Shown here piece after piece: positions 50,862 through 59,307 of a stretch of 59,497 nucleotides of DNA. How positions within the stretch are numbered: the first letter of the stretch is position 1; each line of letters begins with the position of its first letter. The DNA is taken from positions 1 through 59,497 of the forward strand of contig NZ_JAFJSY010000061.1 in NCBI RefSeq assembly GCF_019857225.1, given 5' to 3'. Under the pieces are notes generated by a model. That model saw only the letters and a list, made by a program, of their open reading frames with translations, had not been told where the DNA came from and did no database searches. The position numbers and the translations under genes were made by a program. The DNA comes from Streptomyces plumbidurans (GTDB lineage: Bacteria; Actinomycetota; Actinomycetes; Streptomycetales; Streptomycetaceae).

Positions 50862-51914
50862 TTACGCCGTCGGCGTCCCGCCCTTGCGGCGGCGCACCAC
50901 GAAGACCGCGCCGGCGCCCAGCGCGACGGCGAGGCCGCCGGTGAGGCCGATCATCGGCAACGCGGAGCTGGAGCCGGTCTCGGCGAGGCTGCCGGTGGCG
51001 TCGACGTCGTTCACGTTCTTGATCGGCTTCATGCCACCGGTCTGCGGCTTGGCGTCGCCCGGCTTCCCGGGGTCGGAGCCGGCGCCCAGGATGTCGAAGA
51101 AGTAGACCCAGCCGTTCGGGTCGTCGGCGAGCCAGCAGCCCTGCTCGTCCGCGTACTCGGCGAGACCGCCGGTCAGGCCGAGCGAGTCCGGCACCTTACC
51201 GCTGACGCTGAGGCGCAGCTTGTAGGAGACCGACTGGCCCGCGCCGAGCGAGAACGCGGTGAAGGTGCCGCCCTCGCCCGCCGTGTCCGCGATGGTCTGC
51301 CAGGACTTGGTGGCCTTGTCGAAGACCTGGACCTTGATCTGGCCCGAGTAGTCCTTCGCGTCGTCCCAGCCGATCGCGGCGACGCCGATCAGCGGCTTGA
51401 TGTCCGTGATCTTCTGGTCACCGTGGTTGGTCACGTTGAAGGAGAACGCGGTCCAGCCGCTGCCCGCGACGATCGTGTCGGGCAGGCCCGACAGACCGCT
51501 CTTGAGGCTCTCGCTGAGCTCGGCGGTGCTGTCGCCGTTCTCGTCGACGCACAGCTCGCCGCCCTCGGGGACGCTCGCGCTGGGGCTCGGCGACACGGAC
51601 GCGGACGCGCTCGGGCTGCTGCTCCCGCTCGGGGAGGGGGAGTTGGTGGCGCCGGCGGCGGGGCCGGTGGTGTCGTTGCCCGCCGGAGCGGTGGTGGCCT
51701 GGGACGGCGAGGTCGCGCCGCCCGCGGGGGTGGTGCTGACCTGGGCGGCCGGGGTGCTCTCGGTCGCGGAGGGAGAGGTGTTGGAATCGGTGGTGGCACT
51801 GCTCGTCGAGGCGGCAGGGTCCCCGTCGGCGAACGCGGCCGGGGCGGAGAGCAGGGCGAGGGGCGCTATCACAGCCGTCGCGGCCGCAGTGGCCATGGCA
51901 CGACGCAGCTTCAT
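50862..51914 (-). CDS. LAETG-anchored cell surface protein (class E sortase substrate)
   Basis: A 350-residue wall-anchored protein. It has a signal peptide (TAAATAVIAPLALLSAPAAFA) and a long Ser/Thr/Pro/Ala stalk (about residues 30-115). A folded domain of about 170 residues has two cysteines (ELCVDENGD; EQGCWLADD) and beta-rich segments (GWTAFSFNVTNHGDQKITDI; SVSYKLRLSVSG). The C-terminal sorting signal LAETG at 310-314 is followed by a membrane helix and an RRRKGG tail. LAxTG is the class E sortase motif typical of streptomycetes. The NVTNHGDQ-type strand pattern suggests an adhesin-like beta-sandwich. Confidence 0.9.
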   Translation of the reverse strand: MKLRRAMATAAATAVIAPLALLSAPAAFADGDPAASTSSATTDSNTSPSATESTPAAQVSTTPAGGATSPSQATTAPAGNDTTGPAAGATNSPSPSGSSSPSASASVSPSPSASVPEGGELCVDENGDSTAELSESLKSGLSGLPDTIVAGSGWTAFSFNVTNHGDQKITDIKPLIGVAAIGWDDAKDYSGQIKVQVFDKATKSWQTIADTAGEGGTFTAFSLGAGQSVSYKLRLSVSGKVPDSLGLTGGLAEYADEQGCWLADDPNGWVYFFDILGAGSDPGKPGDAKPQTGGMKPIKNVNDVDATGSLAETGSSSALPMIGLTGGLAVALGAGAVFVVRRRKGGTPTA

Positions 51915-52644
51915 GAAAACCTCATGGGAGTCCAGTGGGAGGGCTCCGCGTGTGGGGCGCGGGTGTGGGCCCTGATTCGCCAGGTTGGATCAGTGAGGCC
52001 GGTGAATGGTTGTGCCCGTATTGACAGCATCCTTATGTGGCCCGGGTCACAACCGGTGCAGATGCAGGGAGGGATGCGGGCACTGGACGTGGAGTCTCGG
52101 GGCAAGCGAAGGGCCCCGCGGCGCTCGGTGCTCGAACCGCGGGGCCCTTCTTTCGTCAGCACCGACGTCAGGGCAGCGCCGGTGCCTGGGAGCGGCGCCG
52201 GGGGGTTGCGCCGCTGGTCCCGTGCGCCCTGGTCGCCGCCCCGGCGCAGGTGGGGCGCACGGGTGGTCTCGACCTCTGGCGATACGGAAGTGCAAGCAAT
52301 GCAGTTGTCTGCGACGGGACTTGGGGCTGTGTACGCATCGTGCTGGATGGGCGGGGCCTACGCAACCGTTTCACCCAGGGTTGTGCATTTTTGCATTTTC
52401 CGCCGGTCGGCCCCGGGCGTCCCCGGAGCCGACCGTTCTCTTGGGTGACCGGGCTGCTGTCCCCTGCTGTCCGGCCACATCCCTGGAACGAGGTCCCACG
52501 ACATACGGCACGACCCGTACGTCTCATCGCTCCAGCAAGCCACGCGTGGTTCTTTCGGGCCCGCCCCTGGCTGGCACGGACACCTCCACCAACGAAGCGT
52601 CCGCGCGACGGTCACGCGCCGTACGGGTGAGAGGGGCCCCGAAC
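51915..52644. other. 730-bp region without a recognised gene
   Basis: It holds the upstream region of the surface protein gene, an isolated strong hairpin at 52108-52150 and a moderately AT-rich stretch at 52280-52400 (gcaagcaatgcagttg, gtgcatttttgcattttcc). Open frames here have poor codon bias and no credible start, and no tRNA fold is seen. The free-standing terminator hints at an unannotated small RNA. Confidence 0.5.
52108..52150. terminator. Isolated strong hairpin terminator
   Basis: GAAGGGCCCCGCGG (52108-52121) pairs perfectly with CCGCGGGGCCCTTC (52137-52150) across a 15-nt loop. TTTC follows on the plus strand and TTCGC on the minus strand. The nearest gene reading into it is chorismate mutase on the minus strand, 495 bp away, so it may end a small RNA or a long 3' UTR. 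Confidence 0.75.
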
Positions 52645-52926
52645 TCAGATGCGACCGCGGCACAGTTCGAGCAGCGTCATGGCAAGGGCCGTACCGGGCT
52701 TGCCGAGGGCCTCGCTGTAGTGGCCGAGGATCTCCATCTCGCGGGAGAGGTTCACCCGCCGCCCGCCGGAGGTGATGCGGGCCTCCTGGATGACGGCCGA
52801 GACGGCCATCCGTTCCTGGATCAGCCCGATGATCCGGTCGTCGAGCGCGTCGATGCGCTCACGGGCGCCGGTGATCACGTCGGCGGCCTCGGGGGTGCGG
52901 GCGCCGGTCACGTCGGTGGCGGTCAT
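52645..52926 (-). CDS. Chorismate mutase, AroQ type
   Basis: A 93-residue all-helical AroQ mutase that rearranges chorismate to prephenate, the branch point to Phe and Tyr. It shows ARERIDALDDRIIGLIQERM (helix 1 with the conserved Arg and Asp), IQEARITSGGRRVNLSREME and LGHYSEALG. The order of basic and acidic active-site residues fits the family. The ATG at 52926 follows GAGGAGC. It is preceded on its own strand by a short Phe/Tyr leader ORF and a terminator, a possible attenuator. Confidence 0.92.
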   Translation of the reverse strand: MTATDVTGARTPEAADVITGARERIDALDDRIIGLIQERMAVSAVIQEARITSGGRRVNLSREMEILGHYSEALGKPGTALAMTLLELCRGRI

Positions 52927-52999
52927 GGGGGCTCCTCGTGGTGTGGGTGACTCGTGGTGTGGGTGAGGTGCCCCGGCCCCGGCAGGATCCGGAGAAACG

Positions 53000-53127
53000 C
53001 CAGGCGCCCCGGACCTTGTCGGCCCGGGGCGCCTGGGAAGTCGCTTGTCAGTTGCTCAAGCAGCACGACCATGGCAGCCGGCGGGCCGGTTGCCATAGGT
53101 AAAGCGGAAGGTCGGGTGCGTGAGCAT
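53000..53127 (-). promoter_or_regulatory. Candidate Phe/Tyr transcription attenuator of chorismate mutase
   Basis: On the minus strand a 23-codon leader ORF (53127 to 53056) encodes MLTHPTFRFTYGNRPAGCHG and then RAA. It has Phe-Arg-Phe-Thr-Tyr in five codons, including the rare TTT and TAT. Its second half forms a hairpin (ATGGCA-a-CCGG with CCGG-c-TGCCAT, about 53070-53098). Nineteen nucleotides past its stop a 13-bp perfect GC stem (53036-53024 with 53012-53000) is followed by GTTT. The chorismate mutase ATG lies 73 nt beyond. The layout matches a ribosome-stalling attenuator. No good ribosome-binding site is seen close to the leader ATG. Confidence 0.5.
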
Positions 53128-53252
53128 GGGAGCAGTATGCCGCGCCGCCCGGGAGCCTCCAACCCGGTTCGCATCCTGAGACGGGAAAGGGCCGATCCGG
53201 GCCCCGTTAGAATCGGTGGTACCGACCCCGCCCGACCACCAGAAGGCACCCC

Positions 53253-54821
53253 GTGTCACAAGCATCCGCCCCCGACACCGTCCTGGTCGTCGACTTCGGC
53301 GCGCAGTACGCCCAGCTCATCGCCCGTCGAGTCCGCGAGGCCCGGGTCTACAGCGAGATCGTGCCCAGCACCATGCCGGTCGACGAGATGCTCGCCAAGA
53401 ACCCGGCGGCGATCATCCTCTCCGGCGGCCCCTCGTCCGTGTACGAGGAGGGCGCCCCGGGCCTCGACCGCGCGATCTTCGAGGCCGGCGTCCCCGTCTT
53501 CGGCATGTGCTACGGCTTCCAGTTGATGGCGCGCTCCCTCGGCGGCACGGTCGACAACACCGGCGCCCGCGAGTACGGCCGTACGGATCTGCACGTCTCG
53601 AAGGCGTCCTCCACCCTCTTCGAGGGCACCCCGGCCGAGCAGCTCGTGTGGATGTCGCACGGCGACGCCTGCTCCGCCGCCCCCGAGGGCTTCACCGTCA
53701 CCGCCTCCACCGAGGTCGTCCCGGTCGCCGCCTTCGAGAACGACGAGAAGAAGCTCTACGGCGTCCAGTACCACCCGGAGGTCATGCACTCCACGCACGG
53801 CCAGCAGGTGCTCGAGCACTTCCTGTACCGGGGTGCGGGCCTGAGCCCCGACTGGACCACGGGCAGTGTCATCGACGAGCAGGTCGCGGCCATCCGCGAG
53901 CAGGTCGGCGACAAGCGCGCCATCTGCGGGCTGTCCGGCGGCGTCGACTCCGCCGTGGCCGCCGCCCTCGTCCAGAAGGCCATCGGCTCCCAGCTGACCT
54001 GCGTGTACGTCGACCACGGCCTGATGCGCAAGGGCGAGACCGAGCAGGTCGAGAAGGACTTCGTGGCCGCCACCGGCGTCCAGCTGAAGGTCGTCGACGC
54101 GGAGGAGCGCTTCCTGACCGCCCTCAAGGGCGTGTCGGACCCCGAGGAGAAGCGGAAGATCATCGGCCGCGAGTTCATCCGCGTCTTCGAGCAGGCGCAG
54201 GCCGAGATCATCGCGGACGCGGGCCCGGCGGTGGAGTTCCTGGTGCAGGGCACGCTCTACCCGGACGTCGTCGAGTCCGGCGGCGGCACCGGCACGGCCA
54301 ACATCAAGTCCCACCACAACGTGGGCGGCCTGCCCGAGGACCTCGAGTTCCAGCTGATCGAGCCGCTGCGCAAGCTTTTCAAGGACGAGGTCCGCATGGT
54401 CGGCCAGGAGCTCGGCCTGCCGGAGGAGATCGTCCAGCGCCAGCCCTTCCCCGGCCCCGGCCTCGGCATCCGTATCGTCGGCGAGGTCACCAAGGAGCGC
54501 CTGGACCTGCTGCGCGAGGCCGACGCGATCGCCCGCGAGGAACTGACCGCGGCCGGGCTCGACCGGGACATCTGGCAGTGCCCGGTGGTGCTGCTCGCGG
54601 ACGTCCGCAGCGTCGGCGTCCAGGGCGACGGGCGCACCTACGGCCACCCGATCGTGCTGCGCCCGGTCTCCAGCGAGGACGCCATGACGGCCGACTGGTC
54701 GCGGCTGCCGTACGACGTCCTCGCGAAGATCTCCACCCGGATCACCAACGAGGTCCGTGACGTCAACCGCGTCGTCCTCGACGTCACCTCCAAGCCGCCG
54801 GGCACCATCGAGTGGGAGTAG
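53253..54821 (+). CDS. guaA: GMP synthase (glutamine-hydrolysing)
   Basis: It aminates XMP to GMP with glutamine and ATP. The 522-residue protein has the class I glutamine amidotransferase domain (DTVLVVDFGAQYAQLIARRV; catalytic Cys86 in FGMCYGFQLMA; His-Glu in VQYHPEVMH). The ATP-pyrophosphatase domain has the P-loop GLSGGVDSAVAAAL, and the C-terminal dimerisation domain has PFPGPGLGIRIVGE and NRVVLDVTSKPPGTIEWE. It starts at GTG. It converges on the next gene with a 6-bp gap. Confidence 0.97.
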   Translation: MSQASAPDTVLVVDFGAQYAQLIARRVREARVYSEIVPSTMPVDEMLAKNPAAIILSGGPSSVYEEGAPGLDRAIFEAGVPVFGMCYGFQLMARSLGGTVDNTGAREYGRTDLHVSKASSTLFEGTPAEQLVWMSHGDACSAAPEGFTVTASTEVVPVAAFENDEKKLYGVQYHPEVMHSTHGQQVLEHFLYRGAGLSPDWTTGSVIDEQVAAIREQVGDKRAICGLSGGVDSAVAAALVQKAIGSQLTCVYVDHGLMRKGETEQVEKDFVAATGVQLKVVDAEERFLTALKGVSDPEEKRKIIGREFIRVFEQAQAEIIADAGPAVEFLVQGTLYPDVVESGGGTGTANIKSHHNVGGLPEDLEFQLIEPLRKLFKDEVRMVGQELGLPEEIVQRQPFPGPGLGIRIVGEVTKERLDLLREADAIAREELTAAGLDRDIWQCPVVLLADVRSVGVQGDGRTYGHPIVLRPVSSEDAMTADWSRLPYDVLAKISTRITNEVRDVNRVVLDVTSKPPGTIEWE

Positions 54822-54827
54822 GGGGCT

Positions 54828-55301
54828 TCAGGTCCGCTTGAGCGTGCGCACCGGCTCGGCGGGCCGCCACACCTGGGTGACCAGGTAGGTCTCGTCCTCG
54901 ACGTAGGTCCGTACGACCTCCGTCAGCTCGGTGCGGAAGAGGTGGAACGGCTCCGGCGGTTCCACCTCTTCGACGTAGGCGCTCTTCGCCTCCAGGTCCT
55001 CGACCTCGAACGCCCGTCCGCCGACCCGGATGTCGCCGGGGCCCGGGTCCTTGCCCGGACCCGGATTCGCCTGCAGCGCGAAGCGCGGGTCGCGGCGCAG
55101 GTCGAGGGCCTTGAGCGAGTCCGGCATCATGCCGAGCCACAGCTCGCCGTGGAGAAAACGGACCTCGAGGCCGCTGGTGCGCGGGGAGCCGTCCTTGCGG
55201 AGGGTCGCGAGGATGTGGTGGGTGAAGGATCCGAAGCGTTCTTCGGCGAGCTTCGCCAGTTCGGGTTCCGCGGCTGTGAAGGCCGCCCAGTTCCATGCCA
55301 T
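54828..55301 (-). CDS. Pyridoxamine 5'-phosphate oxidase-family flavin/F420-binding protein
   Basis: A 157-residue split-barrel protein. It shows LAEERFGSFTHHILATLRKDG, SPRTSGLEVRFLHGELWLGM, LRRDPRFALQANPG and a C-terminal VVRTYVEDETYLVTQVWRPA. The pattern of a short-chain reductase barrel with the LATLRKDGSPRTS strand is typical of the PNPOx-like superfamily, whose members bind FMN, F420 or heme. The ligand is not clear from sequence. The ATG at 55301 gives MAWNWAAFTAAEPEL. Confidence 0.85.
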   Translation of the reverse strand: MAWNWAAFTAAEPELAKLAEERFGSFTHHILATLRKDGSPRTSGLEVRFLHGELWLGMMPDSLKALDLRRDPRFALQANPGPGKDPGPGDIRVGGRAFEVEDLEAKSAYVEEVEPPEPFHLFRTELTEVVRTYVEDETYLVTQVWRPAEPVRTLKRT

Positions 55302-55439
55302 ACGCAGAGTCTCGCGAGGAAACCGGACATCTTCTGTCGTGTTTCGGCTGCGTGCGTCATCTTTACAGAACAGCTCTGTTCTCCTTCGGCGACCGACGGT
55401 AACTTCCGCCCCGTACAGCAATCCAGTCCTGGAGGACAT

Positions 55440-56249
55440 ATGCACGGCACCCCCGGGGCCGGGCCCACTCCGCCCCCCGCCCTGCCGACCGACCGGCTGC
55501 AGTTCGCCATGCCGCCGATGCACGACTCGGTCGACGACGAGCGACGCCACCGCAAGGAACGGCTCGCGGGCGCGCTGCGGATCTTCGGGCGGCTCGGCTT
55601 CGAGGACGGGGTCTCGGGGCACATCAGCGCGCGCGACCCCGAGTACAGCGACTGCTTCTGGGTCAACCCGTTCGGGATGTCCTTCAAGCACGTCACCGTC
55701 AGCGACCTGGTGCTCGTCAACGCCGACGGGCAGGTCATCGAGGGCCGCTACCACGTCAACCAGGCCGCCTTCATCGTGCATGTCCAGGTCCACGCGGCCC
55801 GCCCCGACGTCGTGGCCGTCGCCCACTGCCACTCGGTGCACGGCCGGGCCATGTCCGCACTGGGCGATCTGCTCGACCCGATCACCCAGGAGAGCTGCGC
55901 CTTCTACGAGGACCACGCCCTCTACGACGCCTACACCGGCGTCGCCGTCGATGCCGAGGAGGGCCGCCGCATCGCCGCCGCGCTCGGCTCCCGCAAGGCG
56001 CTCGTGCTGCGCAACCACGGCCTGCTGACGGTCGGCAATTCGGTGGACGCGGCGGCCTGGTGGTTCGTGTCCATGGAGCGCTCCGCACAGGTGCAGCTGA
56101 CCGCGAAGGCCGCCGGACGCCCCCTGCTCATCGACCACAAACTGGCGGTGGCCACCCGCGAACAGCTCGGCGGCGACCTGGTCGCATGGATCAACTACCA
56201 GCCCATGTGGCAGGACATCAGCCGCAGCGAACCCGATCTGCTGAGTTGA
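55440..56249 (+). CDS. Class II aldolase/adducin family protein
   Basis: A 269-residue member of the class II aldolase/adducin superfamily. It has FGRLGFEDGVSGHISARDPE (phosphate-binding N-terminus), the zinc-ligand pair in VAHCHSVHGRA and the third His in LRNHGLLTVG. The usual catalytic acid before the first His pair (SSE or NEA type) reads VNQAAFIVH, with Gln instead of Glu. Aldol chemistry is therefore uncertain and the protein may be an adducin-like or decarboxylase variant. The ATG at 55440 has GGAGG 5 nt upstream. Confidence 0.88.
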   Translation: MHGTPGAGPTPPPALPTDRLQFAMPPMHDSVDDERRHRKERLAGALRIFGRLGFEDGVSGHISARDPEYSDCFWVNPFGMSFKHVTVSDLVLVNADGQVIEGRYHVNQAAFIVHVQVHAARPDVVAVAHCHSVHGRAMSALGDLLDPITQESCAFYEDHALYDAYTGVAVDAEEGRRIAAALGSRKALVLRNHGLLTVGNSVDAAAWWFVSMERSAQVQLTAKAAGRPLLIDHKLAVATREQLGGDLVAWINYQPMWQDISRSEPDLLS

Positions 56250-56259
56250 CAGGGGCGTT

Positions 56260-56279
56260 GCCCGCCAGCGGTGGCGGGC
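56260..56279. terminator. Hairpin between convergent aldolase and DUF4429 genes
   Basis: GCCCGCCA, loop GCGG and TGGCGGGC form a perfect 8-bp stem just past the aldolase stop. A short AAATTT follows. It is a plausible shared terminator for the two convergent genes. Confidence 0.55.
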
Positions 56280-56303
56280 CTGGAAATTTCGTACGGCGGA
56301 GCG

Positions 56304-57188
56304 TCAGAAACCTCGCAGCACCGCCGCCTTGGTCATCGCGAACTCCTCGTCCGTGAGCACCCCGTCGCGGTGCAGTTCGCCCAACTCCCGCAGCCGGCGC
56401 AGCAGTACGTCGTGATGGTCGGCCGGTGGCGGCACCGCGGCGGACGGCTGCCACCGGTCCGTGAACTCACCGCCACCCCGGGTCGACGGATGCGGCAGCC
56501 GCGCCGTGATCGCGGTGGCGACGAGCGCGGTGAGCAGATCGCGGCGTGCGCTGCCCCACAGATCCAGGGCGTACGGGTCCTTCTCCGGCGGCAGCTTGGA
56601 GAACGCCGTCTCACGCGTCACGAAGCGCAGGAAACCGTCCTCGTAACCGGAGTTGGGCAGCCACTCGACCTGCACCAGATCACCGATCGCGATGATCCGC
56701 GGCCCGGTCGCGCGCTTGACCCGGTCGGAGGTGTCGGCCCAGTCGATGCGCACCTGGTTGCCGTCGAAGGAGACGGTGCCGTCCGAGGAGCGCACGGAGA
56801 CCGGAACGGGCGGCCCGGGCAGCAGATACGCCTTCGTCGGCTCCTTGGGGATCTGGTCCAGCATCAGCGCCCGGCGGATCTCCTCGGCGACGTACTCGGC
56901 GACCCCGGCCCGGTCCACGTCCACCACCAGCCGGTACGGATCGGCCGGCTCCGGCAGCCGCCCGCCGGTCGCCTGGAGCAGCGGGTCGGCCCCCTCGCGC
57001 AGCCGCATCCGCAGCCGCCCGCGTTTGCGTTCGGGCTCGAAGACCACGCCGGCGACGGCTTCGAGGGGCACCGCGACCTCCCCGTACGTCTGCCGGAACA
57101 GGGGCACGGAGCGGTGGAGACCGGGCGTGATCCTGACCGTGGTGCCGTCGAAGGCCCAGGCCCCGTCCCGCTGGATGATCTCGGCCAT
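56304..57188 (-). CDS. DUF4429 protein with C-terminal SHOCT domain
   Basis: A 294-residue cytoplasmic protein with two similar PH-like halves. The first is AEIIQRDGAWAFDGTTVRIT with VPLEAVAGVVFEPERKRGRL, and the second is SVRSSDGTVSFDGNQVRIDW with IAIGDLVQVEWLPNSG. This is the tandem DUF4429 layout common in streptomycetes. The C-terminal LRRLRELGELHRDGVLTDEE (then FAMTKAAVL) is a SHOCT motif, a short oligomerisation segment. The function is unknown. Confidence 0.85.
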   Translation of the reverse strand: MAEIIQRDGAWAFDGTTVRITPGLHRSVPLFRQTYGEVAVPLEAVAGVVFEPERKRGRLRMRLREGADPLLQATGGRLPEPADPYRLVVDVDRAGVAEYVAEEIRRALMLDQIPKEPTKAYLLPGPPVPVSVRSSDGTVSFDGNQVRIDWADTSDRVKRATGPRIIAIGDLVQVEWLPNSGYEDGFLRFVTRETAFSKLPPEKDPYALDLWGSARRDLLTALVATAITARLPHPSTRGGGEFTDRWQPSAAVPPPADHHDVLLRRLRELGELHRDGVLTDEEFAMTKAAVLRGF

Positions 57189-57370
57189 AAGGAAATTCTC
57201 GCAGCCGGGTCAACACAGCGGTTCCCGCTTCACCCGCGTCGAGCGGCCCTGCCGGACGCGGAGGGAGTGGCGTAGGGCACAATTCGCTGTCATCACAAGG
57301 GAGTTGCCGAACGCGGCCGACGGATTCGAGGCGCTCGGCGGCAGAGCAGCGGGGAAGGCGGGCGTCGGGC

Positions 57371-58654
57371 GTGGCGGTGCAGGAGGCGAGAGGGGGCGCG
57401 GACGTGCCGGGAGGTGTCCATGGGGGCGGCTGCACCTGCGGGGACTGCCCGCACGGGGCGCGCGAGGGACACCGGCGTGCGGTCGCCGAGTTCCTGCTGA
57501 TGCGCGACGGGTTCGCGGCCGGAGAAGGGCTGCCCGCCGCGGTGGCCCACTCGGCCTCAGCCTCCCGCCAGTGGGTCTCCGAGGAGCTGCGTCAGTCCGC
57601 GGAACTCGTCGCCGAACGCGGCCGCGCCGAGGGCGAGGCCTGGCTGGCCCGGCTGTGGCGGGGCACGGTGATCGCGGTGTGGGCGCCGGTGGTCGTCCTG
57701 CTCCTGGTGCAGTCGCTGACCGCGATCGGCGCGGGCTGGTCCACCGCCCGCACGGCGGGCCTGCTCGCGGCCCTGGTCACGGGCGGGGCGCTGACCGCGG
57801 CGTCCTGGTTCCACCGCACCCGGGGCGGCGTACTGGCGCCCGTCATCGGCGAGGACAACCGGCTGTCCACCTCCCGCGCGGTGGCTGCGGCCTGGGTGCT
57901 CCTCGTCGCCTACTCCGTGCTCGTCCTCGTCGGCCGCCTGGCCGCCGCGTCCGGCCACGCGGAACGCGACGCACTGATCTCCGGCCTCGAACTCGCCCGC
58001 GGCGCCGGGATCGTGACCGTCCTCGCCGTGGTGAGCGGGGTCGCGGTGCTGGTGCGGCGCGTCGTCGGCCTGCGGGTCCTCGGCCAGAAGCTGCAGAAGG
58101 TACGCGCCGACCGGCCGCGCGCCGCCGACCTGCTGACCGACGACGCCGGCCGCGGCACCTTCGCCGACATCCAGTACGTCGTGATCAGCGCCGTCGCCGT
58201 CGTGTTCGCCGCGGTACGGCTGGCCCGCCGCCCCGACCAGCTGCCCGACCTTCCCTGGGGCCTCGCGGTGGTCGTGCTGGTGTCCGCCGCGACCTACCTG
58301 GCCGGCAAGTACGCGGAGGGCGGCCGCCCGGTCATCCTCTCCGTGGTGCGCGCCCGGGAGGCCGGCGACCTCGACGCCCCCGTGCGCACCGGCGACGACA
58401 TCGAGATCCGCGGCGCGGGCTTCGTCCCCCCGGGCGCACAGGGCGCCGACCGGCTGACCCGGACGGTGGTCCGCATCGGCACGGTCAACGTCCATGTGCC
58501 CCTGGTCCCGGTCACCGGAGGCTTCAGCAACCCCACGGACGCCGTACTGACCGTCCCCGTACCTGTCGATGTGGAACCAGGGAGAGTCGAGGTGCAAGTG
58601 GTCACTGCGGCGGGGGTAGAGACCAACAAGTACGCGATCGATGTGACGGACTGA
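57371..58654 (+). CDS. Hypothetical membrane protein with N-terminal Cys cluster and IPT-like C-terminal domain
   Basis: A 427-residue protein. Near the N-terminus a compact CTCGDCPHG (about residues 21-29) could bind zinc or iron. Several membrane segments follow: VIAVWAPVVVLLLVQSLTA, TAGLLAALVTGGALTAA, AVAAAWVLLVAYSVLVLVG, GIVTVLAVVSGVAVLV, VVISAVAVVFAAV and GLAVVVLVSAATYLAG. The last 110 residues (DDIEIRGAGFVPPGAQGADR; VPVDVEPGRVEVQVVTAAGV) resemble an IPT/TIG immunoglobulin-like domain. The GTG at 57371 is used; a GTG at 57404 with GAGGGGG upstream would remove 11 residues. No named family is recognised. Confidence 0.75.
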   Translation: MAVQEARGGADVPGGVHGGGCTCGDCPHGAREGHRRAVAEFLLMRDGFAAGEGLPAAVAHSASASRQWVSEELRQSAELVAERGRAEGEAWLARLWRGTVIAVWAPVVVLLLVQSLTAIGAGWSTARTAGLLAALVTGGALTAASWFHRTRGGVLAPVIGEDNRLSTSRAVAAAWVLLVAYSVLVLVGRLAAASGHAERDALISGLELARGAGIVTVLAVVSGVAVLVRRVVGLRVLGQKLQKVRADRPRAADLLTDDAGRGTFADIQYVVISAVAVVFAAVRLARRPDQLPDLPWGLAVVVLVSAATYLAGKYAEGGRPVILSVVRAREAGDLDAPVRTGDDIEIRGAGFVPPGAQGADRLTRTVVRIGTVNVHVPLVPVTGGFSNPTDAVLTVPVPVDVEPGRVEVQVVTAAGVETNKYAIDVTD

Positions 58655-58716
58655 CCTCACCGAGGCGACACGGGGCACCTCGGCGGAAATCGGCACGAAC
58701 GGATTGAGCGCACCCT

Positions 58717-58744
58717 CCCTCACGTACGTATCGTCATGTGAGGG
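58717..58744. promoter_or_regulatory. Inverted repeat upstream of doxX-like gene
   Basis: CCCTCAC (58717-58723), 14 bp containing TACGTA and GTGAGGG (58738-58744) form a spaced dyad 33-60 bp before the start codon. It fits a repressor operator or an mRNA leader hairpin. Confidence 0.45.
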
Positions 58745-58776
58745 GTCCCCTGCACCGCGGGCGAGAGGCGACAGCG

Positions 58777-59307
58777 ATGACTCACGGCATGCGCACGGAC
58801 ACGCACACCCCCTATCTCGACGGCGACCGGAGCTGGCGCGACAACGCCACGCGTTTCGCCCTCCTTCCTCTACGTATCTTCCTGGGCGTCACCTTCATCT
58901 ATGCCGGCCTGGACAAACTCACCGACAGCGCGTTCCTGAAGGACTCGGGCTCCGGGTCCGTCGGCGACCTGATGCGCTCCGTCCGTGACTCCTCCGCCAT
59001 CCCGGCGATGGTCGACATGGCGCTGAAGAACCCGGTCGGCTTCGGCTACGCCATCGCCTTCGGTGAACTCGCCGTCGGCATCGGCACCCTGATCGGGCTG
59101 CTCGCCCGGATCGCGGCGCTCGGCGGCGCCCTGATCTCCCTGAGCCTGTGGCTGACCGTGAGCTGGGCCTCCGACCCCTACTACTACGGCAACGACCTCG
59201 CCTACCTGATGGCCTGGCTCCCCCTCGTCCTCGCGGGCGCCTCCGTCTTCTCCCTGGACGCCGCACTCCGCGCACGGCGCAGGCAGCGGGCGGGAGGTTA
59301 CCGGTAG
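58777..59307 (+). CDS. DoxX-family membrane protein
   Basis: A 176-residue DoxX-type protein with four membrane helices: LLPLRIFLGVTFIYAGLDKL, VGFGYAIAFGELAVGIGTLI, GLLARIAALGGALISLSLWL and DLAYLMAWLPLVLAGASVFS. Family members are linked to respiratory quinone or thiol chemistry, but the role here is unknown. LRIFLGVTFIYAGLDKLTD and the GELAVGIGTLIG turn are characteristic. The ATG at 58777 follows GAGAGGCG. Its last codons run into a 34-bp repeat array. Confidence 0.88.
   Translation: MTHGMRTDTHTPYLDGDRSWRDNATRFALLPLRIFLGVTFIYAGLDKLTDSAFLKDSGSGSVGDLMRSVRDSSAIPAMVDMALKNPVGFGYAIAFGELAVGIGTLIGLLARIAALGGALISLSLWLTVSWASDPYYYGNDLAYLMAWLPLVLAGASVFSLDAALRARRRQRAGGYR

Noticed and set aside
52100..52155. 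tRNA-like sequence around ctcgaaccgcgg
   Set aside because: It resembles a T-arm, but no acceptor, D or anticodon arms can be drawn; it is part of a simple terminator hairpin.
53056..53265. Longer 69-codon version of the leader ORF before chorismate mutase
   Set aside because: It would extend into the guaA start region with no conserved features. Only the last 23 codons, with the aromatic cluster and hairpins, look meaningful.
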